DNA of 62,298 nucleotides from Streptomyces amritsarensis (GCF_001953875.1 NZ_MQUR01000040.1:1-62298); one strand, 5' to 3'; positions 1 to 9,461 are shown, counted from the stretch's first letter. Numbers and translations: made by a program. The notes: generated by a model from the letters alone, not told the origin.

Positions 1-95
1 CCGGCGGGCCCGCCCCTCGCGCCGGCCGGCGCGCCCGCCGCCGCACCGCCCCGAAACCGGATGCGGGAGACGCCCGCGGTTGAAAGGGTGACGGG

Positions 96-1280
96 ATGGA
101 CGACCTGCCACAGCGCACCTCCCCCGACGGCACCCCCGGACCGATCACCACGCCGATCGGGCCGGAACTCCTGCGCGGTGCGCTGGAAGTGGAGCGCACC
201 GACCACGGCCTCCTGCCCTACCGGCTGCCCGCCCGGGCCCGCCGCCAGGCCCCCGCCGACGTCACCGAGGTCGCCGCCCAGCCCGCCGGCGTCCGGCTGG
301 CCTTCCGCACCCGGGCCACCACCGTCGCCCTGGACGTCCTCGCCACGACGACGGTCTACCGCGGAGCCCCCCGGCCCCCGGACGCCGTGTACGAGCTGCT
401 GGTCGACGGCCGCCCGGCCGGCCGGGCCGTGGCCGACGGCGGCAACGTCCGCACCGTCGACGTCACCACCTGGGCCGAGGTCCTCACTCCAGGGCCGCCC
501 GGCACCGTCCGGTTCACCGGACTGGCCGCCAGGGCGAAGGACGTCGAGATCTGGCTGCCGTACCGCGGCGTCCACGAACTCATCGCCCTGCGCACCGACG
601 CCCCCGTGGAACCGGCCCCGGACACGGGCCGGCGCGTCTGGCTGCACCACGGCAGCTCGATCAGCCACGGCTCGAACGCCGACGGCCCGACCGGCACCTG
701 GCCCGCGCTGGCCGCCGCCCGGGCCGGCGTGGAACTGGTCAACCTCGGCTTCAGCGGCAACGCCCTGCTCGACCCGTTCACCGCACGGGCCATGCGGGAC
801 ACCCCCGCCGACCTGATCAGCCTCAAGATCGGCATCAACCTCGTCAACCACGACGTGATGCGGCTGCGCGCCTTCACCGCGGCGGTCCACGGCTTCCTCG
901 ACACCCTCCGCGAAGGACACCCCACCACCCCGGTCCTGGTCGTCTCCCCGCTCCACTGCCCGATCCACGAGGACACCCCGGGCCCGGCCGCCGCCGACCT
1001 CCGCGACGGCCGGCTGCGCTTCCGCGCCCTCGGTGACCCGGCGGAGGCCGCCCGCGGCCGGCTGACGCTGCGCGTCGTGCGCGACGAGCTCGCCCGCATC
1101 ACCGCCGCACGCGCCGCCGACGACGCGAACCTGCACCACCTCGACGGGCGCGCCCTGTACGGGGAGGCCGACTTCGCGGAGTTCCCGCTGCCCGACGGCC
1201 TCCACCCGGACGCGGACGGCCACCGCCGCATCGGCGAGCGCTTCGCCGCACGCGCGTTCGGCTCCGCCTGGGCCCGGTGA
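96..1280 (+). CDS. SGNH/GDSL-type esterase with N-terminal beta domain
   Basis: 394 aa. The C-terminal two thirds is an SGNH hydrolase: the nucleophile block GSSISHG lies at about residues 186-192, the block II segment LGFSGNA at 217-223, the block III asparagine in IGINLVN near 248, and the closing DGLHPDADGH near the end supplies the Asp/His pair. The first about 175 residues look like the beta-sandwich that precedes SGNH domains in carbohydrate-esterase-2-like enzymes (family inference). No signal peptide is visible, so it is probably cytoplasmic. Start ATG has GAAAGGGTG upstream. It stands 90 nt upstream of the next gene on the same strand and need not belong to the conflict operon. A likely role is deacylation of a sugar or small ester, but the substrate is unknown. 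Confidence 0.8.
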   Translation: MDDLPQRTSPDGTPGPITTPIGPELLRGALEVERTDHGLLPYRLPARARRQAPADVTEVAAQPAGVRLAFRTRATTVALDVLATTTVYRGAPRPPDAVYELLVDGRPAGRAVADGGNVRTVDVTTWAEVLTPGPPGTVRFTGLAARAKDVEIWLPYRGVHELIALRTDAPVEPAPDTGRRVWLHHGSSISHGSNADGPTGTWPALAAARAGVELVNLGFSGNALLDPFTARAMRDTPADLISLKIGINLVNHDVMRLRAFTAAVHGFLDTLREGHPTTPVLVVSPLHCPIHEDTPGPAAADLRDGRLRFRALGDPAEAARGRLTLRVVRDELARITAARAADDANLHHLDGRALYGEADFAEFPLPDGLHPDADGHRRIGERFAARAFGSAWAR

Positions 1281-1371
1281 GCCCGAACCGGGCGTTCCCT
1301 ACCGCCTCTTGCGTGCTCGGCGCTATCGTGCCGGGGCGGAGGGGCGACTGCACGAGGGGGGCGGGGCGGCG

Positions 1372-2664
1372 ATGCGTTTTCTCTTTGTCCACGGCACGGG
1401 GGTGCGGCGCGCACGGCACGACCGGCTCTTCGCCCTGGTCGGCGAGCGGCTGACGGCCAGATTCCCCGACGCAGCCGTCGACTCCTGCTACTGGGGCGAC
1501 CGGTTCGGGGCGACCCTCGGCTCCGGCGGCCGGTCCGTGCCCGGCCTGAAGCCCGCGGCGGGAGCCGCCCCGCACCCGTCCGACGGGATCGACGCCGAGA
1601 CGGCCGAGTGGGCCCTGCTGCTGGCCGACCCGCTGTGCGAGCTCCGGGTCCTCGCCGAGGCCGGCTGGCCCGCCGGGGCCGGGGGAGGGGGAGGGGCCGG
1701 GGCCGGGGCTTGGGACGACGCCGTGGAGGACGACCCCTTCGCGATGCCCGGTGTACAGGCCGCCGGGACCCGGGTGCTCGCAACCCTGGCCGGCTTACCC
1801 CCGGCGCCACCCCACACCGGGGACGAACTCGGCGCCCTGCTGCACGGCACCGGCCTCGCCGCGGACTTCCCCGCCGCCCTGGAGGCCGCCGCCCGCTCCG
1901 CCGAAGCGGCCCGCGCCGCCGAACGCGCCACCGGCGACCCCCAGGCGCGCGAGCTGGCCACCGCTCTCGCCCGGGCCGTGGCCGCCGGCGCCCTCGCCGC
2001 CGCCGGAGCCGAGGCCGAATGCACCGGAGCCGAACGCGACCGCCTCGTGGAACTGCTCACCACCCGCCTCGGCGGCGACGCCCGGGTGCCCGGCGCCCGC
2101 GCGGCCGCCTTCCTCGGCCGGCTCGCCCTGCGGGTCACCACCCAGCCCCTGCTCAACGCCCGGCGCGGCTCCCTCACGGCCGGCGCCACCCCCGCGCTCG
2201 GCGACATCCTGCGCTACCAGGCCCGCGGCCACGAACTGCGGGAGTTCCTGCACGCCCGGATCGCCGCCGACCCGGGGCCGACCGTGCTCATCGGCCACAG
2301 CCTCGGCGGGATCGCCCTCGTGGACCTCCTCGCCCTCGCCGCCGCCCGCGGCGAAGCCGTCCCCGGCGCGGAACTCCTCGTCACCGTCGGCTCCCAGGCC
2401 CCCTTCCTCTACGAGCTCGGCGCCCTGACCGCGCTCGAAGCGGGCGCGAAGCTCCCGTACGGCTTCCCCCGCTGGCTCAACGTCTACGACCGCCAGGACG
2501 TGCTGTCCTACCTCGCCGCCCCCGTCTTCCCCGGCGATCCGCGCGTCACCGACCACGAGATCGCCAGCCGCCAGCCCTTCCCCGCCTGCCACAGCGCCTA
2601 CTGGAAACAGGACGCCCTCTACGAACGGATCGAACAGGCGGTGGCCGAAGCGGAGATCGGGTGA
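1372..2664 (+). CDS. Alpha/beta hydrolase (lipase/esterase-like)
   Basis: 430 aa. The N-terminus FLFVHGTGVRR is a typical first strand and oxyanion loop of an alpha/beta hydrolase, and the nucleophile elbow GHSLGG has its serine near residue 310. The middle is Ala/Gly-rich, with a G-rich linker coded by a run of G tracts at about 1677-1710. An upstream ATG at 1309 is in frame, but only the ATG at 1372 has a good ribosome site (GAGGGGGG) and begins directly at the hydrolase fold. Codon 142 is a TTA (1795-1797), so translation may depend on the bldA tRNA. The stop overlaps the GTG start of the caspase-like gene by 4 nt, so the two are probably translationally coupled and this hydrolase may be an accessory of the VMAP system. 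Confidence 0.8.
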   Translation: MRFLFVHGTGVRRARHDRLFALVGERLTARFPDAAVDSCYWGDRFGATLGSGGRSVPGLKPAAGAAPHPSDGIDAETAEWALLLADPLCELRVLAEAGWPAGAGGGGGAGAGAWDDAVEDDPFAMPGVQAAGTRVLATLAGLPPAPPHTGDELGALLHGTGLAADFPAALEAAARSAEAARAAERATGDPQARELATALARAVAAGALAAAGAEAECTGAERDRLVELLTTRLGGDARVPGARAAAFLGRLALRVTTQPLLNARRGSLTAGATPALGDILRYQARGHELREFLHARIAADPGPTVLIGHSLGGIALVDLLALAAARGEAVPGAELLVTVGSQAPFLYELGALTALEAGAKLPYGFPRWLNVYDRQDVLSYLAAPVFPGDPRVTDHEIASRQPFPACHSAYWKQDALYERIEQAVAEAEIG

Positions 2665-4733
2665 TCCCCGCCGACTTCCTGCCACCGGCCCTCGGCCCGC
2701 AGCGCACCTTCGCGTTCGTCGCCGGCGTCGAACGCTACGACATCAGCCACCGCTGGAACCTGCGCGGCCCGGCCCGCGACGCCCTGCGCTTCGCCCAGTG
2801 GCTGACCGGGCCCGCCCAGGTGCCGGCCGGCAACCTCAGGCTCCTGCTGTCCCCGCTCGACGACCCCGACGCCCTCGACTGGCCGGACTCCCCGGCCATG
2901 GCGGCCCTGCGCACCGCGTACCGGCCGGCGACCGAGGAGAACGTCAAGGCGGCGCTGCTCGACGAACTCCCGCAGTGCGACGGCGACCTGCTGTGGATCT
3001 TCTGGGCCGGGCACGGCTACCTCGGGCCGCGCCAGGAGCTGATGCTGCCCTGCGCCGACGCCCGCCCCAGCCAGATCCGGCACCTCAACCTCGATTCGGC
3101 GCTGCGCTGGTGGCGCACCGACCTCGTCAAACACCGCAGCTTCCCGCTCCAGGCCGCACTGGTCGACTCCTGCCGGGTCGACGCGCCCCGCGACGCCCGG
3201 TGGAACTTCGGCAGCACCGACTACGGCGGCGGGAGCTCGGTGCCGGGACGCCGGCAGTTCCGGCTCTACGCCTCCCGCGAGGGCGAGGCTGCGCAGAACG
3301 ACGCCGAGCGCGGCGCAGGCCGCTTCACCGAGGCCCTCCTTGCGGAACTGGGCACCCGCTCCGTAAGGGAGAGCGTCAGCGGGCTGCCGACCGCCGCCCG
3401 CAGCATCCACCGCACCTTCCAGGAGCTGCGCGAACGCGGCGGGGGCTGGCAGCTCCCGCAGTTCCTCGTCGACCGGGACTGGGACGCCTGCTCCTTCCTC
3501 GACGACGACCCCGCCACCCTCGCACCGCACCGGGCGGCGGCCCGGCTCGACCAGCCGGCCTGGGACGGGCTCGGCGAGCTCTTCGAAGGCCGCGAACTGC
3601 CGCGCTGCGCCTACGAGGCCTACGCCTGGGCGTTCAAGGCGGCCGGCTGCACCACCCCGGTCGGCGGCGGCCTGCCGGGCGACGGCCTCCTGGAGGTGGT
3701 CCAGGACCTGGACGAACGCCAGGGCGGGCCCGGCGGGATGCCGCTGGCCGTGCCCTTCGTACGCTTCCTCGCGGACCGGGCCGCCGCGGGCGACGCGGCC
3801 GGCGACGCGGCGTGGGCGGGCCGCCTGAAGGAGTGGGTGCACACCACCCGTGAGCGGCTCGCCCTGCCGGTGCTGCCCCCGCCCCCGCCCCCGGCGCGGA
3901 CGACGGTCGTACACGTCGGGCTGGAGCCGCCGCCGGACGGCGGGCCCGGCCTCCGCGCCAGGATGTGGCTGAGCGGCGAACGCACCGAGCAGATCTGGGA
4001 GTCGGCGGGCGCCCCCCTGCGGCTCGACGCCGTGCGGGAGGAACTGCTGCGGCAGCTCGCCCTCGTCGGCGCGACGCCGGCCGGCGGCGGGGCCGCACCG
4101 CGGACCCGCGGCGGCGTCGACCGCATCGAGTTCCACGTGCCGTACGAGCTCCTCGACACCGACTTCGACCAGTGGCCGGTGCCCCGCGGCCCGGCCGGCC
4201 GGCACCGCGCCCTCGGCCTGCTCCACCAGGTCGTGGTGCGCTGCCCGCAGGAACGCGCGGACACGCGCGCCGAATGGCAGACCAGCTGGCGCTGGCTGTG
4301 CACCCGCGGCGGCCGGCACCCCGAGGCCGTCCGGGTGGTGCAGGAGGCCGAGGTGACGGACGCGCTGGGGATGGAGCTGGCCGAACGCCCGGCGCCCGCG
4401 TGCGTCCTGGCCCACACCACCGCCGCCCCGCACGCCGGACTGCTGGAAGCCGTACTCGAAGGCGGTGTCCCCGTCGCGGTGTGGCGGCGCGGGGGCGGAG
4501 CGCCCGCGGCCCCGCTCCTCGACCTGCTCGCACCGGCCGGGCCCGACGGACGCCCGGACCCCGGCGCACTGGACGTACTGGCCCTGCCCGCTCGCGTGCG
4601 GGAAGTGCGCCGGGCGGCCGCCGGCGCCGCCGCGGGCGCCGCACGCGCCGTCCAACAACCCTCAGGGGAAGACCAGTTGGTGCTCCTGTGGGACGATCCC
4701 GACGACATACCGGGCTTCCGGTCCCTGGCCTGA
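2661..4733 (+). CDS. Caspase-like protein with EAD-like segment and VMAP-type C-terminal domain
   Basis: 690 aa from the GTG that overlaps the upstream stop (GTGA). Residues about 15-250 form a caspase-like (peptidase C14) domain. WAGHGY puts the catalytic His near 118, VDSCRV puts the Cys near 171, and the expected start strand AFVAGVERYDI is present. Residues about 300-370 (from WDGLGELFEG) resemble an effector-associated domain used for adaptor contacts. After a proline-rich linker, residues about 400-690 resemble the C-terminal domain of vWA-MoxR-associated proteins. Together with the next two genes this gives the VMAP ternary layout, in which this protein would be the effector that cleaves host proteins once licensed. 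The caspase dyad is seen; the EAD and VMAP-C calls are by pattern and context. Confidence 0.78.
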   Translation: MIPADFLPPALGPQRTFAFVAGVERYDISHRWNLRGPARDALRFAQWLTGPAQVPAGNLRLLLSPLDDPDALDWPDSPAMAALRTAYRPATEENVKAALLDELPQCDGDLLWIFWAGHGYLGPRQELMLPCADARPSQIRHLNLDSALRWWRTDLVKHRSFPLQAALVDSCRVDAPRDARWNFGSTDYGGGSSVPGRRQFRLYASREGEAAQNDAERGAGRFTEALLAELGTRSVRESVSGLPTAARSIHRTFQELRERGGGWQLPQFLVDRDWDACSFLDDDPATLAPHRAAARLDQPAWDGLGELFEGRELPRCAYEAYAWAFKAAGCTTPVGGGLPGDGLLEVVQDLDERQGGPGGMPLAVPFVRFLADRAAAGDAAGDAAWAGRLKEWVHTTRERLALPVLPPPPPPARTTVVHVGLEPPPDGGPGLRARMWLSGERTEQIWESAGAPLRLDAVREELLRQLALVGATPAGGGAAPRTRGGVDRIEFHVPYELLDTDFDQWPVPRGPAGRHRALGLLHQVVVRCPQERADTRAEWQTSWRWLCTRGGRHPEAVRVVQEAEVTDALGMELAERPAPACVLAHTTAAPHAGLLEAVLEGGVPVAVWRRGGGAPAAPLLDLLAPAGPDGRPDPGALDVLALPARVREVRRAAAGAAAGAARAVQQPSGEDQLVLLWDDPDDIPGFRSLA

Positions 4734-4778
4734 CCCCGACCACTGACAGACGGCGACACGACGATGGAGGCAGAGGCA

Positions 4779-5864
4779 GTGGTGAAGGACTGGTGGCTGT
4801 ACCACGGGACCGGCGGAGGCGCCGACCGGCGCGCCCGCCTGGAATCCGGATCCCCGCCGCCCTGGCGGGACTTCACCGGCACCCCCGACCCCGGCTACGA
4901 GCCCCCCGGGTGCGAGGGCCCGGCCTGGGAACGCACCCGGCGGCGCGGCGAGGGCTACGTCCCCGACGAGCAGGAGAAGGACGTCGTCAACACGGCCCTG
5001 CACCTGCGCAGGCCCCTGCTGATCACCGGGAAGCCCGGGGTGGGGAAGTCCACCCTCGCCTACAGCATCGCCTCGGACCTGGACCTGGGACCCGTACTGC
5101 ACTGGCCCATCACCAGCCGGACGGTGCTCCGCGACGGGCTCTACCTGTACGACGCCATCGGCCGCCTCCAGGAGGCCGGCCTGGAGCAACTGCGCAGGCC
5201 GGCCGATCCGGCCGGCACCGCCTCCACACCCGCGCCCCCGCCCGCGCCCGGATCCGAGCCCGGGCCCCACGCACCGTCGATCTCCCGCTACCTGCGCCTC
5301 GGGCCGCTCGGCACCGCCCTCCTGCCGCAGGACCGGCCCCGCGTCCTGCTCGTCGACGAGATCGACAAGAGCGACATCGACCTCCCCGGCGACCTCCTGA
5401 CAGTCTTCGAGGACGGCGGCTTCGTCATCCCCGAACTGGCCCGCCTCGCCCAGGAGGACCCCACCGTCGCCATCGGCACCGACGACGACCCGGACGCCGC
5501 CGTACGCATCACGCAGGGCCGCGTGCAGTGCCGGTACTTCCCCGTCGTCGTCCTCACCAGCAACGGCGAACGCGACTTCCCGCCCGCCTTCCTGCGCCGC
5601 TGCGTCCGCCTCCACCTGGAGCCGCCCGGCGAGGAGAAACTCGCCCTCATCGTGCGCCGCCGGCTCGGCGTCGACGTCGAGGCCGGCGGGGAGTACCAGG
5701 AACTCGTCCGGGACTTCATCGACCGCGCCGGGGACGGCGACCTCGCCACCGACCAGCTCCTCAACGCCATCCAGCTGCGCCTCGCCGGAGCCTGGTCCGC
5801 CCCCGGCGACCGCGACCGCTTCCTCAAGACCGTCATGCAGCACCTGACCGGGCCGACGGCGTGA
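4779..5864 (+). CDS. MoxR-family AAA+ ATPase of the VMAP ternary system
   Basis: About 361 aa from the GTG at 4779, which has GGAGG at 4766-4770. An in-frame ATG at 4764 has no ribosome site and is less likely; GTG 4782 is also possible. Walker A is GKPGVGKST (K about 90) and Walker B is LLVDEIDKSD. A segment ITSRTVLRDGLYLYDAIGR fits the MoxR helix-2 insert region, and TSNGERDFPPAFLRRC is the sensor-1 and arginine-finger region, so it should be an active ATPase. The tail (about 315-361) is an alpha-helical lid. The stop overlaps the start of the vWA protein by 4 nt. In MoxR/vWA pairs the ATPase remodels partner complexes; here it would energise or gate the caspase-like effector (inference). 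Confidence 0.85.
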   Translation: MVKDWWLYHGTGGGADRRARLESGSPPPWRDFTGTPDPGYEPPGCEGPAWERTRRRGEGYVPDEQEKDVVNTALHLRRPLLITGKPGVGKSTLAYSIASDLDLGPVLHWPITSRTVLRDGLYLYDAIGRLQEAGLEQLRRPADPAGTASTPAPPPAPGSEPGPHAPSISRYLRLGPLGTALLPQDRPRVLLVDEIDKSDIDLPGDLLTVFEDGGFVIPELARLAQEDPTVAIGTDDDPDAAVRITQGRVQCRYFPVVVLTSNGERDFPPAFLRRCVRLHLEPPGEEKLALIVRRRLGVDVEAGGEYQELVRDFIDRAGDGDLATDQLLNAIQLRLAGAWSAPGDRDRFLKTVMQHLTGPTA

Positions 5865-8800
5865 TCGAGGAACTCCTCGCCGCCCTCGCCGACGGCGCCG
5901 AGGACGCGGGCCCGCGGCCCGGCATCGGGGCGGAGGAGATCGCCGACATCCTGTGGCTGGCCGCCCGCGTGGACCCCGCCGGGCCCCGCGCGCCCGCCGT
6001 GCCGCCCCGCGACTTCGCGGGCGCGCCGCCCCCGGCCGCCGACCCGCCGGACACCGGCGCCGCGACGGTGTCCGGCGGCCCGCCCGACGGGCAGCCGGCC
6101 GTCAGGATCTTCCCCGCTTCCGTACCCGACCCGGCCGGGAAACCCGCCGACGGCGGCCCCGGCCGCCGGGGCTCCCCCGTGCGGCTGCCCCGCGCCGCCT
6201 CCCTCGACGACCCGCTCGCCCTGATGCGCGCCCTGCGCCCCGTCGGCCGGCGTTCCATCGGCGGCCCCGGCGAGGAACTGGACGAGCAGCTCACCGTCGA
6301 GCGCAGCATCGAGCGGATGGTGCCGACACCCGTCCTGCGGCCGGCCGAGAGCCGCTGGCTGGACCTGGCGCTGGTCGTCGACACACACCACTCGATGCTG
6401 CTCTGGGCGGACCTCGTGGACGAGCTGCGCCGCGTGCTGACCCGCAGCGGGGTCTTCCGCGACGTACGCACCTGGCGCCTGACGGGCACCGGCTCCGGTG
6501 CCACGCCGATGCTCACCCGCGGCCGCTCCGGCGCCCCGCGCAACCCGCTGGAACTGGCCGACCCCGCCGGCCGCAGGCTGATCCTCGTCCTGTCCGACAC
6601 CGTGGCGGGCGGCTGGCGCGAGCCCGCCGTGCAGGGCGTGCTGCGGCACTGGTGCGCGCACAACGCGGTGGCCGTGCTGAACGTCCTGCCCGAACGGCTC
6701 TGGACGCGCGGCGCCGTCCTGCCCGTCCCCTTCGCCGTCCGCGCGGACCGGCCCGCGGCCGCCACCCGCTCCTGGCAGCGGGCGGCGACGGCCCGCCGCT
6801 CCCGCGCCGGCCGCCGGCGCGCACCCGATGTCGTCCCCGTGGTCGGCGTATCCCCGGGCAGCCTGGCCCGGCTGGTGCGGGTCGTCTCCGGGGACGGCCG
6901 CTGGCGGCGCCTGGCCTGCCTGCGGCTGGACGCGGAGCCGGGCAGGGCGCGCGTGCGCGAAGCCTCCCCGGGCGGCCCGCACAGCGCGCTCGACGTCGTG
7001 GAGCGCTTCCGTGCGAGCGCCTCCCCGACCGCCCAGCAGCTCGCCGCGCACCTGGCCGCCGTACCGCTGACCCTGCCGGTCATGAACCTGGTCCGGCGCT
7101 CCCTGCTGCGGGACTCCGAGCACGGCCACCTCGCGGAGGTCGCCCTCGGCGGGCTGTTCGCCCCCTGGGACCGCGAACGGGACGCGGAGGAGGCGGAGTT
7201 CGACTTCCTGCCCGGTGTCCGGGAGGTGCTGCTCGGCTCGCAGCTGCGCGGGGACGTGGCCGCCGTACGGGAGCTGGTCCGCCGCCGGGTGTGGGAGTAC
7301 ATGGCCCGCAGCCGCGGCACCGGGCCGGACTTCTCCGCGACCCGCGTCACCGACGGGCTGCAGGGCCGCCGAGGCGTCGCCGAGGGGGCCCTGCCCTTCG
7401 CGGCGCGGCCACCCCGGGATCCGGGCCTCGCGGACCGGGTCGTACGGGTCCGCTACCACGGACTGCCGGAGCCGCTGGAGGTCGGCACACTGCTGACGCC
7501 CCGACTCGTCCTCACGGTCGGTGACGTGGCACCGGGGGCGATCGGCTGGGTGCGGGCCGGTGAACGGGAGGTCTCCTGCCGTGCGGTGTGGTGGGACGAC
7601 GCCCTGCCCCGGGTGTTCCTGCTCCTGGCCGACGAGGACCTGACCGGCCCGGAACCCCCGCTCGACCCCCTGCCATGGCTGACGGCGGACGTGCCACGGG
7701 GCCGCGTCACGATCGACGGCCGCACCGACCAGGGCGAGCCCATCGCCCTGACGGGCGAAGTGGTCCCGTACGAGGGCGCCCGCAACGGGGAGCTGGTCCG
7801 GCTCTCCGGAGAACCGGAGGCCTGGACCCACTACCGCGGCGGCCCCGTCTCCCACGGGGGCGCCCTGCTCGGCGTCGTCCACGGGGTCTGGCCCGACCGC
7901 CTGGTGTTCCTCTCGGGCCCCGCCCTGCTGGAACAGCCCGGCTTCCGCGAGGCGCTGGCGGACCACGGGCAGGTCCGCCGGGCGAGCACCTTCGTGTGCC
8001 TGGCGGTGCGGCCCCGTGACGACGGCGGCGGGCACCCGGCCGGGAGCCCGCCCCACGCGGAGGCGGTGGAACTCCTGACGGGGCTCCTCGCGGACATGGA
8101 CCTCGGCCAACGACTGGCCGGCAGCGGACAGGGCGAGCCGCTCCTGCTGTTGCTGGAGGGACCGGGAGCCCTCGGCCAGGCCGGTCGGCTGCTGACCGGA
8201 CTCCCCCGTGCCATGGCCCGGTTCGCCGGCCGGACGGGGGACGGCGGCCCCTTCCCGCTCGACGTCGCCGTGGCCGCGGGACCCATGGAACCGGTCCCCG
8301 CCGACGGCGACCTCAGCGGGCTGCCCACCTCGGAGGCCGCACGGATCGTCCGCCACCCCACGATGGCGGACCGCCGCCGGCCCCTCCCGGGCCCCCTCGC
8401 CGTCGCACTGTCGCACCGCGTGTACGAGGCGCTCACCGAGAACGTCGGCCCCACCGCGACGCGTGCGCTCGTACCGCTCGGCGGCGGGACCGAGGGCTGG
8501 TTGTGCACCGGTGATCCGGACGAACTGGGCGTGGCCCTGACGGAGGCCGACCGGTCGCAGGACGCCGGCGCCGCCTGGCCGGAGTGCGGCCGCCCGGCCG
8601 CGGGGGACGTCCGCGCCCCGTGCCCGGGAATCCGGCTGCCCGGCCACGACGTGTGCCTCGCCCATCTCGACCCCGACGAGGAGCATGCCTACCTGGAGAC
8701 CCTCGGGCCGGGATCCCCCGTGGACTTCAGGGGCACCACCTTCGAGGACGGGCTGCTCCAACGGCTTCTGGCCGCGCTGCGGGAAGCGCGCGCGCAGCCC

Positions 8801-9442
8801 GTCACGCTGGGCCCCGCAGCCTTCGACCACGCCACCTTCGTGGACGACTGGAACGAGGGCGGGATCGAGTTCCTGGCCCGTGCCTCCTTCACCCGGGCCG
8901 TCTTCGCCGGGCGGGCCAGGCTCGGGAGGTCGACCTTCACCGGGCCGGTGTCCTTCGACGGGGCGGTCTTCCTCGGCGTCGGCGACTTCGACCACAGCAG
9001 GTTCCACCGCGCGAGCAGCTTCCGCCGTGCGCAGTTCCGCGGACTGGCGGGCTTCTCGGACAGCACCTTCCTCGACGAGGTCTCCTTCGCCCGGGCTGTG
9101 CTGGAGGCCTCGGCGGACCTGAACGGGATGCGTGCGGCCGCGGCGGCGGACTTCTCGCGCACGGTGTTCTGCGGCCTGACCGGGCTGAGCGGGGCCACCT
9201 TCGCCGGATCGGTCTCCTTCGCCTCCACCACGTGGGAACTGGGACTGGTGTCCACCGGCGCCGTGTTCGACGGTCCGGTGGACTTCGGCGGAGCCACGTT
9301 CCGGGGCCGGGTCCGTCTGGAGCAGCTGCGGCTGCGGGAGGGGACCGCGGCCGCCTTCGAGGACCGGCCCGGGCGCTGGGCCGTCCACCAGCGTCCGGAC
9401 GCCACCTGGGACATCCATCTGCTGGGCAGCGGCGAGCGGTGA
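5861..9442 (+). CDS. SAV_2336-type vWA-like protein with pseudo-trypsin, cyclase-like region and pentapeptide repeats
   Basis: 1193 aa from the GTG overlapping the MoxR stop. Residues about 1-160 resemble the SAV_2336 N-terminal region. About 165-290 is a vWA-like fold with a degenerate MIDAS (LVVDTHHSM, D174; DxSxS is not kept). About 525-700 resembles the trypsin-like domains of such systems, but the expected His position reads LTVGDV and the expected GxSGGP reads YRGGPV, so it looks catalytically dead. About 705-895 resembles a nucleotidyl-cyclase-like fold (AVAAGPMEPV, SEAARIVRHP, ALSHRVYEAL). A short Cys/His cluster lies near 905-935. From about 985 to 1160 there are F-rich pentapeptide-type repeats (for example ASFTRAVFAGRARL), a quadrilateral beta-helix scaffold. 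Likely role: sensor and regulatory platform of the ternary conflict system. The middle-domain assignments are by pattern only. Confidence 0.75.
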   Translation: MIEELLAALADGAEDAGPRPGIGAEEIADILWLAARVDPAGPRAPAVPPRDFAGAPPPAADPPDTGAATVSGGPPDGQPAVRIFPASVPDPAGKPADGGPGRRGSPVRLPRAASLDDPLALMRALRPVGRRSIGGPGEELDEQLTVERSIERMVPTPVLRPAESRWLDLALVVDTHHSMLLWADLVDELRRVLTRSGVFRDVRTWRLTGTGSGATPMLTRGRSGAPRNPLELADPAGRRLILVLSDTVAGGWREPAVQGVLRHWCAHNAVAVLNVLPERLWTRGAVLPVPFAVRADRPAAATRSWQRAATARRSRAGRRRAPDVVPVVGVSPGSLARLVRVVSGDGRWRRLACLRLDAEPGRARVREASPGGPHSALDVVERFRASASPTAQQLAAHLAAVPLTLPVMNLVRRSLLRDSEHGHLAEVALGGLFAPWDRERDAEEAEFDFLPGVREVLLGSQLRGDVAAVRELVRRRVWEYMARSRGTGPDFSATRVTDGLQGRRGVAEGALPFAARPPRDPGLADRVVRVRYHGLPEPLEVGTLLTPRLVLTVGDVAPGAIGWVRAGEREVSCRAVWWDDALPRVFLLLADEDLTGPEPPLDPLPWLTADVPRGRVTIDGRTDQGEPIALTGEVVPYEGARNGELVRLSGEPEAWTHYRGGPVSHGGALLGVVHGVWPDRLVFLSGPALLEQPGFREALADHGQVRRASTFVCLAVRPRDDGGGHPAGSPPHAEAVELLTGLLADMDLGQRLAGSGQGEPLLLLLEGPGALGQAGRLLTGLPRAMARFAGRTGDGGPFPLDVAVAAGPMEPVPADGDLSGLPTSEAARIVRHPTMADRRRPLPGPLAVALSHRVYEALTENVGPTATRALVPLGGGTEGWLCTGDPDELGVALTEADRSQDAGAAWPECGRPAAGDVRAPCPGIRLPGHDVCLAHLDPDEEHAYLETLGPGSPVDFRGTTFEDGLLQRLLAALREARAQPVTLGPAAFDHATFVDDWNEGGIEFLARASFTRAVFAGRARLGRSTFTGPVSFDGAVFLGVGDFDHSRFHRASSFRRAQFRGLAGFSDSTFLDEVSFARAVLEASADLNGMRAAAAADFSRTVFCGLTGLSGATFAGSVSFASTTWELGLVSTGAVFDGPVDFGGATFRGRVRLEQLRLREGTAAAFEDRPGRWAVHQRPDATWDIHLLGSGER

Positions 9443-9461
9443 ACCGGCGGCGTCCGGCCGG
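9442..9461. terminator. Small inverted repeat between convergent genes
   Basis: ACCGGC at 9442-9447 pairs with GCCGGT at 9456-9461 around an 8-nt loop, just behind the vWA gene and at the end of the convergent ion-channel gene. The stem is short, so this is a weak terminator candidate for both transcripts. Confidence 0.35.

Noticed and set aside
1..95. Terminator or gene end at the left edge
   Set aside because: The segment is uniformly GC-rich with several overlapping short inverted repeats but no clear stem or frame. Only the ribosome site of the first gene can be supported.
3965..5860. Upstream extension of the vWA protein frame
   Set aside because: It is a shadow of the VMAP and MoxR genes. 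The GTG at 5861 overlaps the MoxR stop and starts a natural N-terminus.
5288..9418. Very long open frame on the minus strand opposite the MoxR and vWA genes
   Set aside because: It mirrors the plus-strand codon bias (high-GC antisense effect), has low-complexity Gly/Arg/His-rich translation, no ribosome site and no recognisable motif.
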